Counted from the first letter of the stretch, positions 19,035-27,648 are shown. The stretch is 64,000 nt of DNA from CAWBFD01 sp963788115 (GCA_963788115.1 CAWBFD010000002.1:806001-870000), one strand, 5' to 3'. Numbers and translations: made by a program. The notes: a model not told the origin generated them from the letters alone.

Positions 19035-19910
19035 ATGTCAACGCCAAGGCAGCGGCTGATCGCGGCGAGCGCGCTTCTCTTCGACTCGCCCCTCGCGAAC
19101 CGGGCGCTGCGGCGGCATCGCACACGGCTGCTCGACGAGGCGCTCGCCCGGGGGCTGCCGCCGACGCTCGAGGAGCCCCTGCGCTGGCTTGCAACCGGAG
19201 AGCTCGCGCCGGAGGATCGGGGCCAGGTCGAGCGAATCGAGGCGATCCGATCGGCCCTCGCGGCGCGGAAGGGCGCGAACGCTCCGACGCGCGGTGGAGG
19301 CCCGGTGCCGCTGCGCCGCGTCGCGCTTGCTGCCTCGGTCGACCGCCGGTTCGGCACCCTGCTCTACCTCTGCGCGAAGGCAACTGAGGCACGGACCGCC
19401 CTGGAGCTCGGGTCGGCCGTGGGCATCGGCACGGCGTACCTGGCCGCCGGCACCGCCCGAGTGATCAGCGTGGAGGCAAGCCCGGACCGTGCCGAAATGG
19501 CCCGCGAGACGGTCGCGAACGTTAGTGATGACGTCGAGATCATCGTCGGGCGGTTCCGCCGGATTCTGCCGAGCCTCGTCGATCGCCTAGAGCACGGGGT
19601 CGACATTGCCTGGATCGACGGTCACCACCGCAAGGGCCCGACGCTGCTGTACTTCAACACGGTCAGGCCGAAGCTGAACCAGGGAGCCGTGGTGGCCTTC
19701 GACGACATCCGGCAGTCGGCCGGGATGCGGGAGGCGTGGTCCATCCTCCAGCGAACCGACGGGTTCTCGGACACGCTCGATCTGGACGCGGTCGGAATCG
19801 GGGTCTGGGGGGGTGAGCACGCGAAGCCGCGGGTGCACGACCTCCGCGGCATCTACGGGCGGCCCAGGTGGCTTCATCGGGGGGCGGGTGAGTCAGGCCC
19901 TCGGTCCTGA
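19035..19910 (+). CDS. Class I SAM-dependent methyltransferase
   Basis: A 291-residue protein with a Rossmann-type SAM site: motif I in TALELGSAVGIGTAYLA, an acidic motif II (ARVISVEASPDRAEMAR) and DIAWIDGHHRKGPTLLYF. The pattern fits the Methyltransferase_24 group (related to O-methyltransferases), acting on unknown small molecules. The first 95 residues are helical and Arg/Leu-rich, without an export signal. Starts 18 bp after purH on the same strand, so it may be co-transcribed. The substrate cannot be predicted. Confidence 0.8.
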   Translation: MSTPRQRLIAASALLFDSPLANRALRRHRTRLLDEALARGLPPTLEEPLRWLATGELAPEDRGQVERIEAIRSALAARKGANAPTRGGGPVPLRRVALAASVDRRFGTLLYLCAKATEARTALELGSAVGIGTAYLAAGTARVISVEASPDRAEMARETVANVSDDVEIIVGRFRRILPSLVDRLEHGVDIAWIDGHHRKGPTLLYFNTVRPKLNQGAVVAFDDIRQSAGMREAWSILQRTDGFSDTLDLDAVGIGVWGGEHAKPRVHDLRGIYGRPRWLHRGAGESGPRS

Positions 19911-19938
19911 CGACCGCGTTCATTGGCCGCGCCGGGAT

Positions 19939-20008
19939 GGGGGCGCTGGGAATCGAACCCAGACCAGCAGATTAAAAGTCTGCAGCCCGACCTTCGGGCC
20001 ACGCCCCC
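19939..20008 (-). tRNA. tRNA-Lys (anticodon UUU)
   Basis: Read on the minus strand, a complete cloverleaf of 70 nt: acceptor GGGGGCG/CGCCCCC, D arm GCCC/GGGC, anticodon stem GCAGA/TCTGC around the loop CTTTTAA (anticodon TTT), and T arm CTGGG-TTCGATT-CCCAG. The 3' CCA is not encoded. The D loop is short. It lies between a methyltransferase gene and ligD, on the opposite strand to both. Confidence 0.93.
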
Positions 20009-20031
20009 GTCTCGTGAGAATGTACCTCTGG

Positions 20032-22437
20032 ATGGCCCGCGACAAGCTGAGCGACTACCGGCGGAAGCGATCTCCCGGGGGAACGCCGGAGCCGGGCGTC
20101 GAGGCTCCCAAGGCACGCTCGCGCAAGCGGAAGCGGGCTGATGCCGGCACCGGCGGCCCCGCCGCCAGCGGCCGCTTCGTCGTCCAGGAGCACCACGCCC
20201 GCCGCCTTCACTGGGATCTCCGCCTCGAGCACGACGCGGTCGCCGCCTCCTGGGCGCTGCCGAAGGGAGTTCCCCAGCACCCGAAGGAGAACCGGCTCGC
20301 CGTCCACACGGAGGACCATCCGCTCGAGTACCTCGAGTTCGAGGGGGAGATCCCGAAGGGCGAGTACGGCGCTGGCACCATGGGCGTCTGGGATCGCGGC
20401 ACTTACGAGGCGGAGAAGTACCGGGACGACGAGATCATCCTCACCTTCAACGGCGAGCGGGTCAAGGGCCGTTATGCCCTGTTCCAGACCGACGGCGACA
20501 ACTGGATGATCCACCGCATGGACCCGCCCGCCGACTCCGGGCGGGAGCCGATGCCCAGTGAGCTGCGGCCGATGATGGCCACGCTGTCGAAGCTTCCCCG
20601 GGACGAGCAGGCGTGGGGGTTCGAGATCAAGTGGGACGGCGTCCGCGCAATCGCGTACTGCGACGCTGGGCACCTGCGGCTGGAGAGCCGCACGCTCCGC
20701 GAGATCACAGCGCAGTACCCCGAGCTGCGCCGCTTGGCCGAAGAGCTCGGCGCCCGCCAGGTCGTGCTCGACGGCGAGGTCGTCGCCTTCGACGAGGAGG
20801 GCCGGCCCGACTTCCAGCGGCTCCAGGGCCGCATGCACCTCGCCTCGGAGTCGGCGATCCGCCGCCGGATGACGGACACCCCGGTCACCTACGTGATCTT
20901 CGACCTGCTCTACGTCGATGGGCGCCTCCTCCTCGATCTCCCCTACGAGCAGCGCCGAGCCGAGCTCGAGGCTCTCGAGCTCGACGGCGAGCGCTGGCAG
21001 ACGCCGCGCTACCACCCGGGCGACGGCAGCGCGCTGCTCGAGGCGACCCGCGAGCAGAACCTGGAGGGAATCGTCGCCAAGCGTCTCGACAGCCGCTACG
21101 TGCCCGGTCGCCGGACCCGGGCGTGGCTCAAGGTCAAGAACCTCGCTACCCAAGAGCTGGTCATCGGCGGCTGGCTGCCCGGCGAGGGCCGGCGCGAGGG
21201 CACGATCGGCGCCCTTGCTGTCGGCTACTACGAGACGGAGAACGGTGGCCTGCGCCTGCGTTACGCCGGACGCGTCGGCACCGGCTTCACCGAGAAGACC
21301 CTGCATGACCTGTCGAAGCGGCTCGAGCCGCTCGCACGCGAGTCGAGCCCCTTCGACGGCCGCCAGCCCCCGAAGCAGACCCGCTTCGTCGAGCCCCGCC
21401 TGGTGGCCGAGATCGAGTTCCGCGAGTGGACCCACGCCCGCACCCTCCGCGCGCCCTCCTACAAGGGCCTCCGCGACGACAAGGACCCGACCGAGGTGCG
21501 AATCGAGCTGCCGCAGACCCCACCCGAGGGCCAGGTCGAGCCGGCGGTCGCGAGCGCGGGCGTCGGCGGCCGGGTCGAGCTGCGCGAGGGTCCCACCGAG
21601 ATCGAGGGCCGCGTGATCGAGCTGTCCGGCCTCGACGAGGTGCTCTATCCGAAGGCCGGCTTCCGCAAGCGCGACGTGATCTCCTACTACGCGGCGGTTG
21701 CCGGCGCCCTGCTGCCGCACCTGCGGGGGAGGCCGGTGGCCCTCGGGCGCGGTCGCGAGGGTCCCGCGTGGCGTCCCGATTGGATTCGCACCGCGACCGT
21801 CTCGAGCGAGGGCGGGCGAACCGAGATCGACTTCTGCCTCGTCGACGACCTCCCCACACTGGTCTGGCTCGCCAACCTGGGCCATCTCGAGCTCGAGGCC
21901 TCGCTGGCGCGGGTCGAGGACCTGGAGCGGCCGACGATGCTCGTGCTCGAGCTCGATCCGGGCGAGCGGGCGGCGGCGGGCGCCTGCGCGAAGGTGGCGC
22001 TCCGCGTTCGCGACATGCTCGGCGAGCTCGGGCTCACGTCGCTGGTGAAGTCATCGGGAGGTGCGGGACTCCACGTGCATGTCCCGCTCAACGGCAAGGT
22101 GGGCTTCGACGACACCGGCCCGTTCGCCCATGCGCTCGCCTCGCTCGTGGAGCAGCGCGAGCCGGGCCTGGTGGGAGCGGGCGAGGACGAGGTGGCGGTC
22201 GGCTGGAGCCGCAACGAGGCGCACCAGACGACGCCATGCGTGTTCTCGTTGCGCGCGAACGAGCGCCCGACCGTCGCCGCGCCTCTCGCCTGGGAAGAGG
22301 TGGAGCGGGCCGCAGCCGGTGACGCCCCGGACGGCCTCGGCCTCGAGGCGGACGAGCTGCTCGACCAACTCGATGAGCGAACCCGCCTGTTCGAGCCGCT
22401 GCTGAGCCTCAGGCAGCGACTGCCGAAGCTGGGCTGA
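20032..22437 (+). CDS. ligD: ATP-dependent DNA ligase LigD with degenerate polymerase domain
   Basis: NHEJ ligase of about 801 residues, order phosphoesterase-ligase-polymerase as in Pseudomonas. The N-terminal 3'-phosphoesterase is intact (VQEHHARRLHWDLRLEHD, HTEDHPLEYLEFEGEIP). The ligase domain has the adenylated Lys in FEIKWDGVRAIAYC and an OB fold. In the C-terminal PrimPol part, the catalytic DLDPG reads ELDPG, the second acidic site (usually DY before xxN) reads GWSRN, the ElHp motif reads ELEA, and the Lys-His loop after RPVALGR is missing. Polymerase activity is therefore doubtful. The start ATG at 20032 gives the standard MARDKLSDYRRKR; an ATG at 20020 is possible. No ku gene is in view. 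Confidence 0.93.
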   Translation: MARDKLSDYRRKRSPGGTPEPGVEAPKARSRKRKRADAGTGGPAASGRFVVQEHHARRLHWDLRLEHDAVAASWALPKGVPQHPKENRLAVHTEDHPLEYLEFEGEIPKGEYGAGTMGVWDRGTYEAEKYRDDEIILTFNGERVKGRYALFQTDGDNWMIHRMDPPADSGREPMPSELRPMMATLSKLPRDEQAWGFEIKWDGVRAIAYCDAGHLRLESRTLREITAQYPELRRLAEELGARQVVLDGEVVAFDEEGRPDFQRLQGRMHLASESAIRRRMTDTPVTYVIFDLLYVDGRLLLDLPYEQRRAELEALELDGERWQTPRYHPGDGSALLEATREQNLEGIVAKRLDSRYVPGRRTRAWLKVKNLATQELVIGGWLPGEGRREGTIGALAVGYYETENGGLRLRYAGRVGTGFTEKTLHDLSKRLEPLARESSPFDGRQPPKQTRFVEPRLVAEIEFREWTHARTLRAPSYKGLRDDKDPTEVRIELPQTPPEGQVEPAVASAGVGGRVELREGPTEIEGRVIELSGLDEVLYPKAGFRKRDVISYYAAVAGALLPHLRGRPVALGRGREGPAWRPDWIRTATVSSEGGRTEIDFCLVDDLPTLVWLANLGHLELEASLARVEDLERPTMLVLELDPGERAAAGACAKVALRVRDMLGELGLTSLVKSSGGAGLHVHVPLNGKVGFDDTGPFAHALASLVEQREPGLVGAGEDEVAVGWSRNEAHQTTPCVFSLRANERPTVAAPLAWEEVERAAAGDAPDGLGLEADELLDQLDERTRLFEPLLSLRQRLPKLG

Positions 22438-22450
22438 GAGAATCGCCGGC

Positions 22451-22909
22451 ATGAGGGTGTCGGCGAAGGCGGACTACGCGGTGCGGGCGATGATCGCGCT
22501 GGCCGCTGCCGACGCGCAGGAGCCGGTGAAGGGCGAGGAGATCGCCGATGGGCAGGGGATCCCGCTTCGGTTCCTCGAGAACATCCTGGCCGAGCTTCGC
22601 CACCAGGGGCTGGTGCAGAGCCGGCGCGGGGCCGAGGGCGGTTACTGGCTGACGCGCGCCCCGAGCGAGATCACGATCGCGGAGGTGATCCGCGCGGTCG
22701 ACGGACCGCTCGCCAGCGTCCGCGGCGAGCGCCCCGAGGAGATGTCCTACGAGGGGGACGCGGCCCCGCTCCAGCGCGTCTGGGTCGCGCTGCGCTCGAA
22801 CATCCGCTCCGTGCTCGAGAGGGTCACGCTCGCCGACGTGGTCGCCGACGAGCTCCCGCCTCAGGTGATCGAGCTGACCGAGCGCTCGGACGTCTGGGAG
22901 CCTCACTGA
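22451..22909 (+). CDS. Rrf2 family transcriptional regulator, probably of sulfur assimilation
   Basis: A 152-residue winged-helix protein with the classical Rrf2 N-terminus (RVSAKADYAVRAMIALA), recognition region GIPLRFLENILAELRHQGLV and the wing SRRGAEGGYWLTR. It contains no cysteine, so an Fe-S cluster like that of IscR or NsrR is not possible; this resembles CymR-type Rrf2 regulators of cysteine metabolism. It lies next to the sulfate transporter operon, which supports a role in sulfur control, but this is inference. Starts 13 bp after ligD. Its 3' end overlaps the converging small membrane gene by 86 bp. Confidence 0.9.
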   Translation: MRVSAKADYAVRAMIALAAADAQEPVKGEEIADGQGIPLRFLENILAELRHQGLVQSRRGAEGGYWLTRAPSEITIAEVIRAVDGPLASVRGERPEEMSYEGDAAPLQRVWVALRSNIRSVLERVTLADVVADELPPQVIELTERSDVWEPH

Positions 22910-23060
22910 CCTCGTCCCACAGCCGCCGCTTGCGACCCTGCAAGAGGCCGGCCCGACGCATGTCCTCCGAGGTCAGCTGGTAGGTGCACCAGAGCACGAA
23001 GCCAACCCAGCCGATCAGCAGCGCCAGCATCACCCAGGCGATCAGATCGGCGCCGCTCAC
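22824..23060 (-). CDS. Small single-pass membrane protein at the end of the sulfate transporter operon
   Basis: A 78-residue frame starting at a GTG at 23060, 2 bp after the cysA stop, so coupled translation is likely. It has one clear transmembrane helix (LIAWVMLALLIGWVGFVLW), then CTYQLTSEDMRRAGLLQGRK and a very basic tail. The tail runs antisense into the last 86 bp of the Rrf2 gene, where it is compositionally biased. The helix region lies in otherwise unassigned DNA and looks protein-like. No family was recognised. It could be a transporter accessory subunit or a spurious extension of a shorter real protein. Confidence 0.5.
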   Translation of the reverse strand: MSGADLIAWVMLALLIGWVGFVLWCTYQLTSEDMRRAGLLQGRKRRLWDEVSEAPRRPSARSARSPEAGARRRPRRRA

Positions 23061-23062
23061 CG

Positions 23063-24058
23063 TCAGGCCGCCACCAGCTCTTCCGTCGTCGGGTGGTCGG
23101 GAACCCCGTCGAACACCCGCGATCGGTGCGGCCGGACGTAGACGATCTGGTTCACCTCCAGCTCCAGCTCGTCCGCCTGCGTCCGGGTGACCTGCGCCCA
23201 GAGGCCTGACCCGTCGGCGAGCATCAGCTCGACCCGAACCTCGAAGCCGAAGTGGACGATGCGCTCGATCATGGCCTCCTCGGTGCCGTCGGCGGGCACG
23301 TGCAGGATCTCGATGTCGTGCGGGCGCACGAACAGGGAGCCGAGGCGGTTGACCGCGCCGACGAAGCTCATCACGAACTCGGTCTCGGGATGCTCGTAGA
23401 GCTGGCGCGGCGGCCCGGTCTGCTCGATCCGTCCCTCGTTCATGACCACGATCTGCTCGGCCACGTCCATCGCCTCCTCCTGGTCGTGGGTGACGAAGAT
23501 CGTGGTCACGTGAACCTCGTCGTGGAGCCGCCGTAGCCAGACCCGCAGCTCCTGGCGCACCTTGGCGTCGAGGGCGCCGAACGGCTCGTCCAGCAGCAAC
23601 ACCCGGGGCTCGACCGCCAGCGCCCTGGCGAGCGCCATCCGCTGGCGCTGGCCTCCCGAGAGCTGTGACGGATAGCGATCCATGTACCCCTCGAGGTGCA
23701 CCAGCTCGAGCAACTCTCGCACGCGGTCGGAGATCCTCTCCTTCGGCCACTTGCGGATCCGCAGGCCGAAGGCGACGTTGTCGCGCACGCTCATGTGCTT
23801 GAACGCCGCGTAGTGCTGGAAGACGAAGCCGACGTTGCGCTCCTGCACCCGGACCGCGGTGGTGTCCTCGCCGGCGATCCGGACCGTGCCGTCGTCGGGC
23901 TGTTCGAGCCCGGCGATGACGCGAAGCAGCGTGGACTTGCCGCTGCCGCTGGGTCCGAGCAGCGCCGTGAGGCCGCCATCCGGCACGTCGATGGAGACGT
24001 CATCCAGGGCGACGAAGTCCCCGAAGCGCTTGGTCACGTTCTCGACTGCGATCGCCAT
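23063..24058 (-). CDS. cysA: Sulfate/thiosulfate ABC transporter ATP-binding protein
   Basis: A 331-residue ABC ATPase: Walker A GPSGSGKSTLLR, signature LSGGQRQRMALARALA, Walker B RVLLLDEPFGALD and the H-loop IFVTHDQEE. The C-terminal regulatory part contains SLFVRPHDIEI, typical of CysA. It energises sulfate uptake through CysT and CysW. Fourth gene of the minus-strand order sbp-cysT-cysW-cysA. Start ATG 24058, with AAGGAGG just upstream on the minus strand. Confidence 0.95.
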   Translation of the reverse strand: MAIAVENVTKRFGDFVALDDVSIDVPDGGLTALLGPSGSGKSTLLRVIAGLEQPDDGTVRIAGEDTTAVRVQERNVGFVFQHYAAFKHMSVRDNVAFGLRIRKWPKERISDRVRELLELVHLEGYMDRYPSQLSGGQRQRMALARALAVEPRVLLLDEPFGALDAKVRQELRVWLRRLHDEVHVTTIFVTHDQEEAMDVAEQIVVMNEGRIEQTGPPRQLYEHPETEFVMSFVGAVNRLGSLFVRPHDIEILHVPADGTEEAMIERIVHFGFEVRVELMLADGSGLWAQVTRTQADELELEVNQIVYVRPHRSRVFDGVPDHPTTEELVAA

Positions 24059-24073
24059 GGTTCCTCCTTGGTC

Positions 24074-24958
24074 TCAGGCACGACCCTCCGGCGCCGCGGA
24101 TTGCTCCGTGCTGAGCTCCGCGCCGGGGACCACCATCGTCGGCACCGCTTCATCCGAGGAGCGACGCCGTCTGAACAGGTTCATGACCAGCAGCACGCTC
24201 AGCGCGAGGATCGCGAGCACGATCGCTGCCCCGTAGGCGCCGGCCAGGTTGAAGTTGTTGTACTGGTTCTCGACGAAGAGCGGCAGCGTCTCGGTCTCGC
24301 CGACGATCTTTCCGGAGACGACCGCGACCGCCCCGAACTCGCCGAGCGCGCGCGCCGTCGCCAGCACCACGCCGTAGGTGACGCCCCACCGGATGGACGG
24401 CAGGGTGATCCGCCAGAACGTCTGCCAACCCGACGCCCCCAGGGTCTCGGCCGCCTGCTCCTGCTCGGTGCCGATCTCCTGCAGGACCGGCATCACCTCA
24501 CGGACCACGAACGGGAGCGAGACGAAGACGGTCGCGAGGATCAGCCCGGGGGTCGAGAACACGATTCGGATGCCGGACTCGAGCAGCGGCTGGCCGATGA
24601 AGCCGTTGGCCCCGTAGACGAGGAACAGCGAGAGCCCGATCACCACGGGGGAGATCGCGAACGGGAGGTCGATGACCGAGTTGATCAGCGACCGCCCCGG
24701 GAAGCGCTGGCGAACGAGCACCAGCGCGCAGAGCACGCCGAACACCGTGTTCAGGGGGACCGCGACGCCAACACAGAGCACCGTCATCCAGAAGGCGTGG
24801 ATCCCCTCGGGGCTCGTGATCGCCTCCCAGGCGTTGCCGATCCCGTCCTCGAACGTGCGGACGAAGATCATCCCCAGCGGGATCACCAGCAGAGCGGTGA
24901 GATAGAGGAGCGCCACGCCGCGCATCCCGTAGCGGGCGAACGGGCTAGGCGGACTCAT
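24074..24958 (-). CDS. cysW: Sulfate ABC transporter permease CysW
   Basis: About 294 residues, starting at ATG 24958 (MSPPSPFARYGMRG), which overlaps the end of cysT by 14 nt. Six hydrophobic segments are visible, with the permease EAA loop AAETLGASGWQTFWRITLPS and the conserved INSVIDLPFAISPVVIGL and ALGEFGAVAVVSG of sulfate-type permeases. It pairs with CysT to form the membrane channel. The C-terminal tail (SSDEAVPTMVVPGAEL and onward) is hydrophilic. Confidence 0.94.
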   Translation of the reverse strand: MSPPSPFARYGMRGVALLYLTALLVIPLGMIFVRTFEDGIGNAWEAITSPEGIHAFWMTVLCVGVAVPLNTVFGVLCALVLVRQRFPGRSLINSVIDLPFAISPVVIGLSLFLVYGANGFIGQPLLESGIRIVFSTPGLILATVFVSLPFVVREVMPVLQEIGTEQEQAAETLGASGWQTFWRITLPSIRWGVTYGVVLATARALGEFGAVAVVSGKIVGETETLPLFVENQYNNFNLAGAYGAAIVLAILALSVLLVMNLFRRRRSSDEAVPTMVVPGAELSTEQSAAPEGRA

Positions 24959-25784
24959 GGCGACTCCTCCAGCGGCCGAACAGGTGAAGCGCGAACAGGA
25001 CCGCAACCGCGATCACCAGCAGCAGCACCGAGACGGCGGCGGCCGCCGTGGGGTTGTCCTGCTCGATCCGGGCGAAGATGTAGACGGAGGCGACCTGGGT
25101 GTCGAAGGGGATGTTGCCGGTGATCAGCACCAGCGAGCCGAACTCGCCGATCGCGCGAGCGAAGGCCAAGCCGCAGCCGGCGATGATCGCCGGCGTCAGG
25201 TTGGGCAGCACGATGCTGCGGAAGATCCGGGAGTTGCTCGCGCCCAGCGAGGCCGCCGCCTCCTCCATCTCCTGGTCGAGCTCGTGCAGCACCGGCTGCA
25301 CCGCCCTGACGACGAACGGCAGGGTCACGAACAGGAGCGCGACCCCGACCGCGAGCTTGGTGTAGGTGATGTTCACGCCGACCGGACTGTCCTGGCCGTA
25401 GAGGGCGAGCAGCGTGAGGCCGGCGACGATCGTCGGCAGCGCGAACGGCAGGTCGATGATCGAGTTGACGATCCGCTTCCCGCGAAAGTCGTCGCGGACC
25501 AGCACCCAGGCGATCATCGTGCCGAAGGCGGCGTTGATCGCGACGATGACCAGCGACGTGAGCAGCGTGAGCCTGACCGCCGCCCACGCCTCCGGCTCCG
25601 AGATCGCGTCCCAGAAGGCTCCGATCCCCCCGTCCAGGGACTGGACGACGACCGCGCCCAGCGGGATCAGGACGATCACGCTGAGCCAGGTGATGACGAT
25701 GCCCCGCTGCAGCGCCACGCCCCCGAGAGGAAGCCTCAGGCCTCCCCTCGGCGGGCTTGCGACGGCTGTGTCGGCGGATGTCAC
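24945..25784 (-). CDS. cysT: Sulfate ABC transporter permease CysT
   Basis: A 279-residue permease, second gene of the operon. It has the same layout as CysW: the EAA loop AAASLGASNSRIFRSIVLPN, INDLPFAL-like SIIDLPFALPTIVAGLTL, and AIGEFGSLVLITGNIPF. The family start and length are normal. It follows sbp by 33 bp and overlaps cysW by 14 nt, consistent with a single transcript. A long antisense plus-strand frame across this operon is a coding shadow. Confidence 0.94.
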   Translation of the reverse strand: MTSADTAVASPPRGGLRLPLGGVALQRGIVITWLSVIVLIPLGAVVVQSLDGGIGAFWDAISEPEAWAAVRLTLLTSLVIVAINAAFGTMIAWVLVRDDFRGKRIVNSIIDLPFALPTIVAGLTLLALYGQDSPVGVNITYTKLAVGVALLFVTLPFVVRAVQPVLHELDQEMEEAAASLGASNSRIFRSIVLPNLTPAIIAGCGLAFARAIGEFGSLVLITGNIPFDTQVASVYIFARIEQDNPTAAAAVSVLLLVIAVAVLFALHLFGRWRSRHESA

Positions 25785-25817
25785 GTTCCGGGTTCCATCG
25801 CAGCGCTCCAGCGGCGG

Positions 25818-26909
25818 CTACTCGAGCGGCGCCCCCTGCGCGCGCAGGATCTCGGTCACCGAGCCGGACTCGTCGTCGAAGAACTCGGTGTCGACCGTCT
25901 CCCAGCCCCCGAACTCCTCGATCGTGAAGAGGCCCGGGGGCTCGGGGAACTTGTCGCGGTTCTGTTCAAGCACAGACTCGACCACCGGTCGGTAGCCGTA
26001 GTCCGCGAACACCTGCTGACCCTCCGGGGTCCAGATGTAGTCGAGGAGGGCCTGCGCCGCTTCGGGATCCTGGGCCTCGGTGGTGACCGCTGCCGGATTC
26101 TCGATCAGGATCGTGTCGTCGGGAATGATGTACTCGAGCTCGATCCCCTCGTCCTGGGCCTGGATCGCCTCGTTCTCATAGCCGATCAGGACGTCGCCCT
26201 TGCCGGTGGCGAACGTCTGCAACGAGTCACGCGCGCTGTCGTCGAGGACCGACGTGTTCTCGATGATCTGGGCGACGAAGTCGAGCGCCTCGTCCTCGGA
26301 TGCGCCCTGCGCGATCTGCGAGCCGTAGGCGGCCATGATGTTCCACTTGGCGCCGCCCGAGGTCGCCGGGTTCGGCGTGATGATCTCGACGTCGCCGGTG
26401 ACCAGGTCATCCCAGTCGTCGATCCCCTCGGGATTCCCCGGTCGAACCGAGAGCGTGACGACCGAGTCGGTGATCTTCCCCTCGTACTTGTCCTTGTTCC
26501 AGTCGGGGGCGACCTTGCCGGCCTCGACCAGGGCGGCCATGTCCGGCTCGAGCGAGAGGTCCACGAAGTCGGCCGGCAGCCCCTCCTCGACAGCGCGGCG
26601 CTGGTCGCCGGAGCTCCCGAACGAGGTCGAGAACTCGACCCCCTCACCCTTGGGAGTCTCGTCGAAGGCGGGGATGATCCCCTCCTCGAACGCCTGCTGG
26701 GGAGTCGAGTAGGCGACGAGGTCGATCGACCCCCCGCCATCACTGCTGCCGCTGGCGGAGCCGTCGTCGTCCCCACCGCAGGCGGCGACGCCCACCCCCA
26801 GCCCAAGTGCCAGCAGCGTCCCGGCGAAGATCCTGCCGCCCCGGGGCCGCGCGCCCGCGCCCTGCGCGTTCGCGGCCCCGCCGCGGCGAAGCTTCTCGGT
26901 CAAGTTCAT
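25818..26909 (-). CDS. sbp: Sulfate-binding lipoprotein
   Basis: A 363-residue extracellular solute-binding protein. The signal peptide ends in a lipobox (GVGVAAC) followed by a Gly/Ser/Asp linker, so it is expected to be membrane-anchored. Sulfate-binding-protein motifs are present: YSTPQQAFEEGIIPAF, PADFVDLSLEPDM, SVRPGNPEGIDDWDDL, ITPNPATSGGAKWNIMAAYG and GYRPVVESV. It delivers sulfate to CysT/CysW/CysA. First gene of the operon. Confidence 0.95.
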   Translation of the reverse strand: MNLTEKLRRGGAANAQGAGARPRGGRIFAGTLLALGLGVGVAACGGDDDGSASGSSDGGGSIDLVAYSTPQQAFEEGIIPAFDETPKGEGVEFSTSFGSSGDQRRAVEEGLPADFVDLSLEPDMAALVEAGKVAPDWNKDKYEGKITDSVVTLSVRPGNPEGIDDWDDLVTGDVEIITPNPATSGGAKWNIMAAYGSQIAQGASEDEALDFVAQIIENTSVLDDSARDSLQTFATGKGDVLIGYENEAIQAQDEGIELEYIIPDDTILIENPAAVTTEAQDPEAAQALLDYIWTPEGQQVFADYGYRPVVESVLEQNRDKFPEPPGLFTIEEFGGWETVDTEFFDDESGSVTEILRAQGAPLE

Positions 26910-26955
26910 CTGGGTTTCTTGCCTTTCTTGATTGATTTAGTTGGAAAGTATCGGC
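26910..26955 (-). promoter_or_regulatory. AT-rich leader/promoter of the sulfate transporter operon
   Basis: Directly upstream of sbp the composition drops sharply from GC-rich to AT-rich (minus strand: GATACTTTCCAACTAAATC, then AATCAAGAAAGGCAAG). A TACTTT could serve as a -10, and AAAGG lies 12 nt before the ATG. Such islands are where an Rrf2-type repressor would be expected to bind, but no site can be proven by eye. Confidence 0.35.
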
Positions 26956-27072
26956 GGCAGGGTAGCAGAGCCATCTGGAGGCGCGGGGCTCGGACGGCTC
27001 TCACGGGAGGCGCAGACCAGCGCCGCCGCCCCTGGCACGGCGCTCGAGGACCGCCAGGAGATCGCGGGCCGC

Positions 27073-27648
27073 TCAGCCGCCGATTCGGGCGTTCCAGGTG
27101 TCGATCACGCGATCGACCTCGTGCTCGAACCCGAGCACGCTCAGGGTCGCCACGTCCAGCGCCAGCTTCGCGCCCGCTGCCGTTTCGAGGTCGACCCAGC
27201 GGGCGCCGAGGACGCGCAGGAAGTGTCCGTGGGAGAAGACGGCGACGTCACCCACAACCCCGCCGAGATCGGCGAGCACGCGGTCGGCCCGAGCCCCGAC
27301 CTGGGCGGGCGACTCACCGCCCGGACAGCCGTCGCGCCACAGGAGCCAGTCGGGGCGGCGCTCGCGAATCTGCCGGGTGGTGATCCCGTCGTACTCGCCG
27401 TAGTCCCACTCCGCCAGGTCGTCCATCACCTCGACCCGGTCGCCGAGCCCGGCGAGCCTGCACGTGTCCAGCGACCGCTGGCGCGGGCTGGAGACCACCC
27501 GCTCGAATCGCCGCGACTGAAGCGCGTCCCGAAGCGAGGAGGCCTGGCGCCGGCCGACCTCGGTGAGCGGGATGTCGGAGTTGCCGGTGTGCCGTCCGTC
27601 CAGGCTCCACTCGGTCTCGCCGTGCCGGATCAGGACCAGCTCTCCCAC
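27073..27648 (-). CDS. Histidine phosphatase superfamily protein
   Basis: A 191-residue phosphoglycerate-mutase-like phosphatase. The RHG motif with the phosphorylated His is at the N-terminus (LVLIRHGETEWSLDGRHTG), with VVSSPRQRSLDTCRLAG, an acid in LAEWDYGEYDG and the second His in VAVFSHGHFLRVL. The substrate could be a sugar phosphate or nucleotide; the motif set alone does not tell. It stands alone between the sulfate operon and a broken lipoprotein gene. Confidence 0.88.
   Translation of the reverse strand: MGELVLIRHGETEWSLDGRHTGNSDIPLTEVGRRQASSLRDALQSRRFERVVSSPRQRSLDTCRLAGLGDRVEVMDDLAEWDYGEYDGITTRQIRERRPDWLLWRDGCPGGESPAQVGARADRVLADLGGVVGDVAVFSHGHFLRVLGARWVDLETAAGAKLALDVATLSVLGFEHEVDRVIDTWNARIGG

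Noticed and set aside
19813..20031. Upstream extension of the LigD frame through tRNA-Lys
   Set aside because: It crosses a complete tRNA gene and the end of the methyltransferase gene; the LigD family start is at 20032.
19972..21885. 637-codon minus-strand open frame across ligD
   Set aside because: Antisense to conserved LigD motifs; composition is typical of a shadow frame.
24957..27383. 808-codon plus-strand open frame across the sulfate transporter genes
   Set aside because: Rich in Arg, Asp and His repeats from reverse-complement codons; the minus strand encodes intact CysT and Sbp proteins.
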